A stretch of 34,147 nt of DNA from DASYAE01 sp036501535 (GTDB lineage: Bacteria; Actinomycetota; Actinomycetes; Streptomycetales; Catenulisporaceae), in contig DASYAE010000178.1 of assembly GCA_036501535.1 (NCBI GenBank), positions 1 through 34,147 on the forward strand, in the 5' to 3' direction. This document shows positions 16,156 through 22,964 of this stretch, piece by piece. Made by a program: the position numbers and the translations under genes. The notes beneath the pieces were generated by a model. It was given only the letters and a program-made list of their open reading frames with translations. It was not told where the DNA came from and did not search any database. Positions within the stretch are counted from its first letter, which is position 1; each line of letters begins with the position of its first letter.

Positions 16156-17223
16156 TCAGTTCTCCGCGGCGCCGGACGGGCCCCACGGCCAGGGCGGGTC
16201 GGGGATGTCGCGGCGCAGCGCCGGGGCGATGTCGGACTGGAACAGCTCGAGGGTCTCGATGTGCTGCTTCTCGGTCAGGCCGCCGGCGTCGGCGTGCAGG
16301 TGCATCACCCGGTGCCCGAACTCGTCGTGGTAGCGGTGCACCTTCTCGATCACCTGCTGCGGGCTGCCGATCAGCGCCGAGCTGCGCTCGACGTAGTCCT
16401 CGAAGGTCTCGAACACGATCGGCAGCCCGAGCCTGCGCTGGAAGGCGAGCGAGCCCTCGAACACCGGCCGGTACTCGCGCAGCGCGTCCTGCGAGCGGCG
16501 CTTCGCGTAGTAGCCGGCCGTGCCCGCGCCGACCACAGCGTCGAGCGGGTTGTGGCCGTAGTGGTCCCAGCGCTCGCGGTAGTAGCGCACCAGCTCGGCG
16601 TAGGGCTCGATCGGGTTGGTGACGTTGGCCGAGAACAGCGGGTCGCCGTACCTGGCCGCCAGGTCCACCGACTCCCTGCTGGTCGCGCTGCCGTGCCAGA
16701 CCCGGATCGGCCGCTGCAGCGGCTCCGGCCAGGTCTCGGCCTCGCTCAGGTCCGGCCGGAAGCGGCCGGACCAGGTGACCTTCTCCTCCCGCCACAGCCT
16801 GCGGAACAGCTCGTAGCTCTCGATGTTGCGGTCCCACTGGTCCTCGGTGGTGACGTGGAACAGCTCGCGCTGCGCGGCGCCGTTGCCCTTGCCGATGATC
16901 AGCTCGAGCCGGCCGCCGGAGAGGTTGTCCAGCGTCGCATAGTCCTCATACGCGCGGACCGGGTCCAGCAGGCTGAGCGTGGTGACCGCCGTGAACAGCC
17001 GGATCGTCGAGGTCAGCGCGGCGACATGGCTGAGCACGACCGGCGGCGAGGAGGAGATGAACGGGCGCTCGTGCCGCTCGCCGACGCCGAAGCCGTCGAA
17101 GCCGAGCGCTTCGGCGAGCAGCGCGTTGTCGATCACCTCGCGGAACCGCTCGCGGGTGGACTTCCGCTCGCCGGTGACGGGATGCGCAGCGTGGACGATC
17201 AGGGTGATGGCGAGGAATCTCAC
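16156..17223 (-). CDS. LLM flavin-dependent monooxygenase, unit A
   Basis: This encodes 355 residues. The start is the GTG at 17223, which overlaps the upstream stop codon as GTGA; this indicates translational coupling. The frame stays open far upstream, but that part is a shadow of the neighbouring gene. Landmarks are NALLAEALGFDGFGVGERHE, TSTIRLFTAVTTLSLLDP, DNLSGGRLELIIGKGNG and the C-terminal ALIGSPQQVIEKVHRYHDEF. The barrel is complete. The reaction is FMNH2-dependent oxygenation, probably C-S or related bond cleavage given the context. The specific substrate is not visible. Confidence 0.85.
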   Translation of the reverse strand: MRFLAITLIVHAAHPVTGERKSTRERFREVIDNALLAEALGFDGFGVGERHERPFISSSPPVVLSHVAALTSTIRLFTAVTTLSLLDPVRAYEDYATLDNLSGGRLELIIGKGNGAAQRELFHVTTEDQWDRNIESYELFRRLWREEKVTWSGRFRPDLSEAETWPEPLQRPIRVWHGSATSRESVDLAARYGDPLFSANVTNPIEPYAELVRYYRERWDHYGHNPLDAVVGAGTAGYYAKRRSQDALREYRPVFEGSLAFQRRLGLPIVFETFEDYVERSSALIGSPQQVIEKVHRYHDEFGHRVMHLHADAGGLTEKQHIETLELFQSDIAPALRRDIPDPPWPWGPSGAAEN

Positions 17224-18593
17224 GGCGCCGCCCTCGCTTCCGCCCGGTCCGGCAGGCCGAGGTGTTCGCGCAGCGTCGTGCCGGTGTATTCGGACCGGAA
17301 CACGCCTTGTTCCTGCAGCAGCGGGACGACCCTCTCGGCGAACTCGGCCAGCCCGTCCGGGGTGATGTGCGGCACCAGGATGAAGCCGTCGGAGGCGTCC
17401 TTCTGGACCAGGTCGTTGATGGACCGCGCGACGGTGCGCGGCGAGCCGACGAAGTTCTGCCGGCCGGTCACGTGGACGATCAGTTCCCTGGTGGTGTAGC
17501 CGTTGGCGGCGGCGATCTCGCGCCACTGCCGGGCGATCGCGAGCGGGTCGCGGTGCATCCGGACGCTGGCCCGGCCGCGGGCCACGGTGTGCTCGCCGGG
17601 GTCGGGGTCGATCTCGGGCAGCGGGCCGTCCGGGTCGTGGCCGCTCAGGTCCCGGTTCCACAGCTGCTCCAGGAACTTGATCGCGGTCTGGCCGCTGACC
17701 TGCTTGAGCCGTACCTCCCGGGCGATCTCCTGCGCCTCCTCGTCGGTGTCTCCGAGCACGAAGGTGGCGGCGGGCAGCACGGCGAGCTCGCCCGGCGCGC
17801 GGCCGTAGCGGGCCATCCGGCCCTTGACGTCGGCGTAGAAGGCGCGGCCCTCCTCGAGCGTGCCGTACCGGCTGAAGATGGCGTCGGCCTCGGCTGCGGC
17901 GAATTCGCGTCCCTCGTCCGAGTCGCCGGCCTGGAAGATCACCGGGCGGCCCTGCGGCGAGCGCGGGACGTTGAACCGCCCGGCGATGTCGAAGAACTCG
18001 TCGTGCACGGCGAAGGCGCCCGGGTCCGGCTCGGCCAGGAACCGGCCGCCCGCCTTGTCCCCGGCGATCTCGCCGCCGTGCCAGGAGTCGAAGACCTCCT
18101 GCGCGGCGTGCAGGAAGCTGCGGGCCCGCGCGTAGCGCTGGTCCTGGCGCAGGTAGCCGCCGCGCCGGAAGTTCTCGCCGGTGAAGGCGTCCCAGGAGGT
18201 GACCACGTTCCACGCGGCGCGGCCGCCGGAGAGGTGGTCCAGCGTGGCGAACTGCCGGGCCACCTCGTAGGGCTCGTTGAAGGTCGAGTTGATCGTGCCG
18301 GCCAGACCCAGCCGGTCGGTCACCGCGGCGAGCGCGGCCAGCACGGTGAAGGTGTCCGGCCGGCCGACCACGTCGAGGTCGTAGATGAGCCCGTTCTGCT
18401 CGCGCAGCCGCAGCCCCTCGGCCAGGAACAGGAAGTCGAACTTCGCCCGCTCGGCGACCTGCGCGAAGCGGCGGAAGGACTCGAACTCGATGTGGCTGCC
18501 CGAGCGCGGGTCGCTCCAGACCGTGGTGTTGTTCACCCCGGGGAAGTGGGCGGCGAGGTGGATCTGCTTGCGCGGTGCGCCGGTCGCGGCCAT
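17220..18593 (-). CDS. NtaA/SnaA/DmoA-family FMN-dependent monooxygenase, unit A
   Basis: This encodes 457 residues, the length usual for NtaA/SnaA/DszA/DmoA monooxygenases. Motifs: LAAHFPGVNNTTVWSDP (residues 13-29), GTINSTFNEPYEVARQFATL, DHLSGGRAAWNVVTSWD, RSPQGRPVIFQAGDSDEGRE and the C-terminal GVFRSEYTGTTLREHLGLP. Members use FMNH2 from a separate reductase to attack organosulfur compounds (DszA sulfones, DmoA dimethyl sulfide) or aminopolycarboxylates (NtaA). It overlaps the next monooxygenase by four bases. A sulfur-compound substrate is inferred from the Cys leader ahead of the operon. Confidence 0.9.
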   Translation of the reverse strand: MAATGAPRKQIHLAAHFPGVNNTTVWSDPRSGSHIEFESFRRFAQVAERAKFDFLFLAEGLRLREQNGLIYDLDVVGRPDTFTVLAALAAVTDRLGLAGTINSTFNEPYEVARQFATLDHLSGGRAAWNVVTSWDAFTGENFRRGGYLRQDQRYARARSFLHAAQEVFDSWHGGEIAGDKAGGRFLAEPDPGAFAVHDEFFDIAGRFNVPRSPQGRPVIFQAGDSDEGREFAAAEADAIFSRYGTLEEGRAFYADVKGRMARYGRAPGELAVLPAATFVLGDTDEEAQEIAREVRLKQVSGQTAIKFLEQLWNRDLSGHDPDGPLPEIDPDPGEHTVARGRASVRMHRDPLAIARQWREIAAANGYTTRELIVHVTGRQNFVGSPRTVARSINDLVQKDASDGFILVPHITPDGLAEFAERVVPLLQEQGVFRSEYTGTTLREHLGLPDRAEARAAP

Positions 18594-18619
18594 GCCTGGC
18601 TCCTCGTGGTCCGGTGCCG

Positions 18620-19825
18620 TCAGGCGGCGGCGTAGCGGTTGGCGGGGCGGGCGAGGCCGAGCTGCCCGCGCAGCGTGCGGTGCTCGTACCCATGCCGGAA
18701 GACGCCGCGGTCCTGCAACCGGGGGACCAGGGCGCGGCTGATGGCGGCGAGGTCGTGCGGGACCGCCGCGGGGCGCAGCCGGAATCCGTCGAGCCCTGCC
18801 TCGCTCCAGGCGGTCAGCAGGTCCGCCAGGCCCGCCGCGGTACCGGTGAAGACCGCTGCGTCGCTCTGGTATTCCGATCCGGCCAACTCGTCCAGCCTGG
18901 CCTTGCGCGCGGCGGCCGCGGCCTCGCTCTCGTCGAGGAAGACCACGAGGTCGGCGAGGACGAGCAGCGGTTCCGCGTCACGCTTCGCAGTACTCTGCGC
19001 GTCGCGGATCTCGGCCAGGATCGGCGCGATCGCGGCGGTGTCGTGCGGCGTGGTCAGCACGACGTCGGCCGAGCGCGCGGCGAACTCGTATGCGGTGGTC
19101 GCGTGGGCGAGGGCTACGACTGGCGGCTGGCCCTGCGGCGGCCGCGGCGTGATGGACGGCCCGCGCACACTGAACCGGGGGCCGGCGAAGTCGATGTAGT
19201 GCAGCCGGTCCCGGTCGACGAAGCGGCCGGTGGCGCCGTCGCGGATCTCCGCGTCGTCCTCCCAGCTGTCCCAGAGCCGGCGCACGACCTCGACGTGGTC
19301 GGCGGCCTCGTCGAAGAGCTCGGCGATCAGCTGCCCGGTCTGCGGCCGCTCCAGGTCGCCGAGGCCGAAGGCGGGGATCTCGCGGCGGCCGAACAGCGCC
19401 GCCTCGCCGCCGCGCCCGCCGACCTGCACCCGCCAGCCGGCCCGGCCGGAGGCGGCGAAGTCCAGCGTCGCAATGGTCTTCGACACGTGGAACGGCTCGG
19501 TGTGCGTCGTGGTGACCGTCGGCACGAGGCCGATGTGCTCGGTGGCCGGCGCGACGCGGGCCGCGACCAGCGCCGCGTCGAGGCGGCCGCGCACCTGGTC
19601 GGTCCGCCCGTCCGGGCCGTCCCAACGGCTGGACTGCACGGTGAAGGAGTCCTCGATGGTCACGAAGTCGAGCAGCCCGGACTGCGCGAGCCGGACCTGG
19701 TCCAGCCAGTAGCCGGCGCCGAACAGCTCGGCCGCCGGGACGGCCTCGGGCTCGCGCCAGGCGGCCGGATGCCAGCCGGCGCCGTCCAGCGCCGCGGCGA
19801 GGTGCAGCTGCGGTCGGGGAGCCAT
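18620..19825 (-). CDS. LLM flavin-dependent monooxygenase, unit A
   Basis: This encodes 401 residues from ATG 19825 (MAPRPQLHLAAALDGAGWHP). The longer open frame upstream is the shadow of the flavin reductase gene. Motifs: DFVTIEDSFT, TEHIGLVPTVTTTHTEPFHV, DFAASGRAGWRVQVGGRGGE and the C-terminal GVFRHGYEHRTLRGQLGLAR. The closing motif resembles that of the DmoA-like member downstream, but the protein is shorter. It lies 26 bases upstream of the next gene and 29 bases after the flavin reductase. It is probably an FMNH2-dependent oxygenase of an organosulfur or related compound. Confidence 0.85.
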   Translation of the reverse strand: MAPRPQLHLAAALDGAGWHPAAWREPEAVPAAELFGAGYWLDQVRLAQSGLLDFVTIEDSFTVQSSRWDGPDGRTDQVRGRLDAALVAARVAPATEHIGLVPTVTTTHTEPFHVSKTIATLDFAASGRAGWRVQVGGRGGEAALFGRREIPAFGLGDLERPQTGQLIAELFDEAADHVEVVRRLWDSWEDDAEIRDGATGRFVDRDRLHYIDFAGPRFSVRGPSITPRPPQGQPPVVALAHATTAYEFAARSADVVLTTPHDTAAIAPILAEIRDAQSTAKRDAEPLLVLADLVVFLDESEAAAAARKARLDELAGSEYQSDAAVFTGTAAGLADLLTAWSEAGLDGFRLRPAAVPHDLAAISRALVPRLQDRGVFRHGYEHRTLRGQLGLARPANRYAAA

Positions 19826-19854
19826 CGCGCTCTCTGCCTGCCTTTCTGGAGTTC

Positions 19855-20370
19855 TCATGCCGCCAGGCGCCGGTACCGGCTCGCGTGGAACACCAACGGC
19901 GGCGCGGCCGGGTCGGTGTCCAGCCCGAGCACGGTCAGCAGCACGATCTCGTGGTCGCCGGCCCGGATCTCGCGCTCCACCGCGCAGTCCAGCCAGGCGC
20001 TCGCGCCGGCCAGCAGAACCGCGCCGTCGTCGGTCGGGTACCAGGCCAGGCCGGCGAACCGGTCGATGCCGCGGGCGGCCAGCCGGCGGCTCGCCTCCTC
20101 CTGCCAGTGGCTCAGGACACTGACGCCGATCCGGGCGGCCGTGCGCAGCAGCGTCCAGGTCTGCGAGGCGGTCGCCACGCACACCGAGACCAGCGGCGGG
20201 TCGAGCGAGACCGAGGTGAACGAACTGGCCGCCATGCCCACCGGCTCGCCGTCGACCAGCGCGGCCAGCGCGGTGACGCCGGTCGGGAAGGCGCCGAAGC
20301 CCCGGCGCAGCTCGGCGTGGCCGATCCCGGTCCGGCCGGCGACCGCGCAGGCCGTGGCGCTCTCAATCAT
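19855..20370 (-). CDS. Flavin reductase family protein, first gene of unit A
   Basis: This encodes 171 residues from ATG 20370, which has TGAGGA six bases upstream; GTG 20388 is an alternative that adds six residues. The flavin-reductase-like split barrel is clear: GFGAFPTGVTALAALVDGEPVGMAASSF (two parts), VSLDPPLVSVCVA, GIDRFAGLAWYPT and the GDHEIVLLTVLGL strand. It would use NAD(P)H to make free FMNH2 for the four monooxygenases that follow. It is the only reductase in the region, so it may also serve units B and C. It follows Cys leader A and the 17-bp repeat array. Confidence 0.9.
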   Translation of the reverse strand: MIESATACAVAGRTGIGHAELRRGFGAFPTGVTALAALVDGEPVGMAASSFTSVSLDPPLVSVCVATASQTWTLLRTAARIGVSVLSHWQEEASRRLAARGIDRFAGLAWYPTDDGAVLLAGASAWLDCAVEREIRAGDHEIVLLTVLGLDTDPAAPPLVFHASRYRRLAA

Positions 20371-20440
20371 AAGGGTCCTCACATTCACGCTCGGCTCGGG
20401 CCGGGTGGGCGGCGGGGATCGGACAGGCCTGGGCGCGGGC

Positions 20441-20456
20441 GCCGCAGTGGCGCGGC
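20441..20456 (-). promoter_or_regulatory. Small hairpin in the unit A leader RNA
   Basis: GCCGC (20441-20445) and GCGGC (20452-20456) form a 5-bp stem with a 6-base loop between the repeat array and the first gene. This is a candidate attenuator or terminator stem. There is no U-tract. Confidence 0.3.
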
Positions 20457-20483
20457 CGAGGGCCTGGAGACGTGGGGCGAGGC

Positions 20484-20566
20484 GCGGCGTCAGTCGGGAC
20501 GCGGCGTCAGCGGGGAGGCGGTATCAGCGCGAACGCGGTCGGTCCGAACGCGGTGTCAGTGGCAAC
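20484..20566 (-). repeat. 17-bp tandem repeat array downstream of leader A
   Basis: Five contiguous imperfect units: 20484-20500, 20501-20517, 20518-20534, 20535-20549 (a 15-base unit) and 20550-20566. On the plus strand the units begin GCGG and most carry TCAG, as in GCGGCGTCAGTCGGGAC. The last unit covers the final Cys codons and stop codon of leader A. It lies wholly within the 5' region of the flavin reductase transcript. Confidence 0.85.
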
Positions 20567-20669
20567 AGAGTGCGCTGCTGACGCGCACGAGGTCGACATG
20601 CCGGCGGACGAAGCGCAGGCCGAAGAAGCGCGCCATCGCCGACGCGCGGTGACCGTGCTGCCGCATCAT
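20556..20669 (-). CDS. Cys-ending leader peptide A
   Basis: This encodes 37 residues ending FVRRHVDLVRVSSALCCH, then TGA. The start is ATG 20669, which has GAGGTG about five bases upstream; a second ATG follows directly. The C-terminal block RRHVDLVRVSSALC aligns without gaps with the two other leaders in this window. It matches my memory of short actinobacterial putative leader peptides upstream of sulfur genes. Two adjacent Cys codons sit just before the stop. A ribosome short of Cys-tRNA would pause there and change the structure of the downstream RNA, and so expression of the flavin reductase-monooxygenase operon. The ORF and motif are seen; the Cys-attenuation role is inferred. Confidence 0.85.
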   Translation of the reverse strand: MMRQHGHRASAMARFFGLRFVRRHVDLVRVSSALCCH

Positions 20670-20711
20670 CCGCTCACCTCGGCATTCCCATCCGTTCGAG
20701 CCTCGTCTTCG

Positions 20712-20741
20712 AAGCTAGTTGCCCATCCATCGAACTGTCAA
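20712..20741 (-). promoter_or_regulatory. Candidate promoter of unit A
   Basis: On the minus strand, TTGACA (20736-20741) and TAGCTT (20712-20717) are 18 bp apart. Predicted transcription would start near 20705, about 36 bases before leader A. Confidence 0.5.
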
Positions 20742-20744
20742 TCT

Positions 20745-20754
20745 TTGTCGACAA
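20745..20754. promoter_or_regulatory. Palindrome abutting the unit A promoter
   Basis: TTGTCGACAA is a perfect 10-bp palindrome three bases upstream of the -35 box of unit A. The position suits an activator or repressor site. It also lies about 60 bases upstream of a divergent candidate promoter for the GNAT gene. Confidence 0.4.
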
Positions 20755-20811
20755 TCCCGGCCGCCGCCGCGCACCTCATCACAGGGCTTTGATGGTCTGG
20801 CCCGGCGGTGC

Positions 20812-20841
20812 TTGACACTTCGCGGAACCCATATCTATGTT
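20812..20841 (+). promoter_or_regulatory. Candidate promoter of the GNAT-like gene
   Basis: TTGACA (20812-20817) and TATGTT (20836-20841) are 18 bp apart on the plus strand. They leave a 5' region of about 75 to 100 bases before the gene. This region is locally AT-richer than the surroundings. Confidence 0.45.
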
Positions 20842-20921
20842 GACGGCACAGAGAGTTCCAGAATCAGCGAGCCGCATGCCGAGAATCACACCGGAAATGT
20901 CGCCGGGAATGTTACGGGCGA

Positions 20922-21941
20922 ATGATTTCCGGGCAATTACCGAGTATGACAGGCATCGAGGTCATTGCCGAGACCGGCACCGGTTTGCTCACCACATCGA
21001 CCTGGGAAGGCCTCGCGGCATCCGAGGGCACTGTTTTCCACACCCGGCGCTTCCTGCTCGCGTGGTGGCGCGACAGGTCGGCCCGCAGCCCGGCCTCCCG
21101 GCTCGTCACGGCGAAGGTCGTGGACGGCGGGAGCACGCTCGGGATCTGCGCGTTCGAACTCGCCGAGGGCGTGCTCTCCTTCGCCGGAGGGCGGGACGTC
21201 GTCGACTACATGGGGCCGGTCGCGGTGGCCGGGCGGGAGAAGGAGGTCGCCTGCGCGCTGGCGGAATGGATATTCGGAGAAATGTCGTGGACCGAGGCAT
21301 TTCTCGCCGGGCTCGTACACAACGACGCGATGTCTCAGGCCATTGCGGACGCGATAGTGCGCTTTGCCCCCGACGCGAATATCGAGGCATACGACCGTGC
21401 CCCGCGAATCGGTCAGGCGTCTGCGGGTTATCTCGCAATGCTGAACTCCAAGCGGCGCGCGGATGTTCTGCGCAAGCGCAATCGGCTGGCCGAAGCGGTC
21501 GGAGAGCTCGAACTCGCGGTTTCGACGCGCGAGACCGTGCTCGAAGCGCTGGACCGGCTCCTGGCGTGGAAATCCGAGGCGAGCCCGGCGACGCGGGAAT
21601 TCGTGGCCGAGTACGGCGGCTTCGTGCGAGCCGTCGTCGAGGAGCTCGCCGCTGTGGACGCCGCTCATGTCGTGGAGCTCCGGGCTTCGGGCCGCCCGCT
21701 CGCGTCGGCCATCATGCTGTACCACAGGGAGACTGCTTACATATATAACATGTCATACGACATGGCCTTTGCGACGGGGGACCACGCGGGCTTGGCCCCG
21801 GGCGTGGTGCTGGTCTCGTACCTCGTCGAGCGCAGCCTCGAGCAGGGCCTGCGGTTCGACTTCCTGAAGGGCGCCCAGGACTACAAGCTGCGGCTGGGCG
21901 GCGTGCCGGTGGACCTGATCGGCATCACCGCCAAGCGCTGA
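20922..21941 (+). CDS. GNAT-superfamily acetyltransferase, BioF2/FemAB-like
   Basis: This encodes 339 residues from ATG 20922, or 331 from ATG 20946; neither has a clear ribosome-binding site. It resembles the Acetyltransf_6 (CelD/BioF2-like) double-GNAT group. Landmarks are GTVFHTRRFLLAWWRD (N-terminal), a helical RKRNRLAEAVGELELAV region, VELRASGRPLASAIMLYHRE and the closing FDFLKGAQDYKLRLGGVP. Such proteins transfer acyl or aminoacyl groups to polysaccharides, peptides or small molecules. It is plus-strand between two minus-strand organosulfur units and is followed by a strong bidirectional terminator, so it is its own unit. Slightly richer A/T codon use in the 5' half suggests possible transfer. 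Any link to sulfur metabolism is speculative. Confidence 0.8.
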   Translation: MISGQLPSMTGIEVIAETGTGLLTTSTWEGLAASEGTVFHTRRFLLAWWRDRSARSPASRLVTAKVVDGGSTLGICAFELAEGVLSFAGGRDVVDYMGPVAVAGREKEVACALAEWIFGEMSWTEAFLAGLVHNDAMSQAIADAIVRFAPDANIEAYDRAPRIGQASAGYLAMLNSKRRADVLRKRNRLAEAVGELELAVSTRETVLEALDRLLAWKSEASPATREFVAEYGGFVRAVVEELAAVDAAHVVELRASGRPLASAIMLYHRETAYIYNMSYDMAFATGDHAGLAPGVVLVSYLVERSLEQGLRFDFLKGAQDYKLRLGGVPVDLIGITAKR

Positions 21942-21947
21942 GATCGA

Positions 21948-21980
21948 CCGTGCGGGTGGGCGCGCCGCCCACCCGCACGG
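21948..21980. terminator. Bidirectional terminator, 14-bp perfect stem
   Basis: CCGTGCGGGTGGGC (21948-21961) and GCCCACCCGCACGG (21967-21980) form a perfect 14-bp stem with a 5-base loop. It lies between the convergent GNAT-like and TauD-type genes and serves both strands. There is no U-tract. Confidence 0.85.
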
Positions 21981-21986
21981 CTTCGC

Positions 21987-22964
21987 TCAGGCCGCGACGG
22001 GAACGGCGGAGCGGGTCGGCTCGAGGGCCAGGACGGTCGTGTAGTGGGACGCGTCGCCCGCGATCGAGTAGCTCTTGCCGCCGTCGGCGCCGACCGGGAT
22101 GTCGCCGGCGACGGTGACGCGGTGCAGGCGCCGCGGCTGGTCGTCGTAGTTGTCGACGGCGTAGTGCTGCGTGATGCGGTTGTCGAAGAGCACGAGCTCG
22201 TTCGGCGACCAGCGCCAGCGCAGGATGTTCTCCGGACGCGTCACGTACGCCTGCAGGATCTCGAGGATCTTGCGCGACTCCCCGCCCGACAGCCCGACGA
22301 TGCGCTGGGCGAACCCGCCGATGAACAGCCCGCGCTCGCCGGTCAGCGGGTGCACCCGGACGACCGGGTGCGCGGTCTGGAACTTGATCGAGGTGAACAC
22401 GGCGTGCCGCTCGCGGGCGTCCTCGGTCAGCCCCTCCGGCGGGACCGCGTAGTCGTGGTCGTTGCTGTGCACGGCCCACAGCGTGTCGGCGAACCGGCGC
22501 AGCGGCTCGGGCAGGTCGCGGTAGGCGCCTGCGGAGCTGGCGATCAGCGTCTCGCCGCCGTAAGGCGGGATGACGATGCTGCGCAGGGTGCTGGCCTGCG
22601 GCGGGTTCACGACGAAAGTCACGTCGGTGTGCCAGTGGTTGGCCCGGCCGCGCTCGCTGTCCACGGGCAGGACGTTCGGCACGCCGTCGACCGAGGGGAC
22701 GGTCGGGTGGGCCGAGGTCAGGTCGCCGAACTGCGCGGCGAAGCGCTGCTGGCCGTCGTCGTCGAGGCCTTCGGCGTCGAAGACGAGCGCCTTGTGCTCG
22801 TTGAGCGCGGCGCGCACCGCGGCGATGCTCGCCGCGTCGAGCGGACGGGTGATGTCGAGGCCGGAGACGCGCGCGCCGATCCGCGCGGTGACCTTCTTGA
22901 TGTCCAGCTTCACGGCGAGGGCGCCGGTGCCGGCGGCGGCGGGGGTCGGGGCGGTGACGGTCAT
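21987..22964 (-). CDS. tauD: TauD-type Fe(II)/2-oxoglutarate dioxygenase, unit B last gene
   Basis: This encodes 325 residues from ATG 22964, with AAGGAG six bases upstream and ATGA overlap with the upstream stop codon. The TauD/AtsK fold is clear. The iron ligands are His112 and Asp114 (HWHTD) and His267 (RITQHYAVD), and Arg282 (RRLHRV) binds 2-oxoglutarate. The spacing equals that of E. coli TauD. The GRANHWHTDVTFVVNPP and DNYDDQPRRLHRVTVAGD segments are typical. It would hydroxylate the carbon next to the sulfonate or sulfate ester, releasing sulfite or sulfate plus an aldehyde. It is last in unit B after an SsuABC importer and an LLM oxygenase, so taurine, another alkanesulfonate or an alkyl sulfate is the likely substrate class. 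Confidence 0.9.
   Translation of the reverse strand: MTVTAPTPAAAGTGALAVKLDIKKVTARIGARVSGLDITRPLDAASIAAVRAALNEHKALVFDAEGLDDDGQQRFAAQFGDLTSAHPTVPSVDGVPNVLPVDSERGRANHWHTDVTFVVNPPQASTLRSIVIPPYGGETLIASSAGAYRDLPEPLRRFADTLWAVHSNDHDYAVPPEGLTEDARERHAVFTSIKFQTAHPVVRVHPLTGERGLFIGGFAQRIVGLSGGESRKILEILQAYVTRPENILRWRWSPNELVLFDNRITQHYAVDNYDDQPRRLHRVTVAGDIPVGADGGKSYSIAGDASHYTTVLALEPTRSAVPVAA

Noticed and set aside
14787..16622. A 611-codon plus-strand open frame
   Set aside because: Its product is Arg/Gly/Ala-rich and opposite two monooxygenase genes; open antisense frames are expected at this GC content.
16156..18693. An 845-codon minus-strand frame as one long protein
   Set aside because: Only the last 355 codons encode a luciferase-like protein. 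The first part is an out-of-frame shadow of the 17220-18593 gene.
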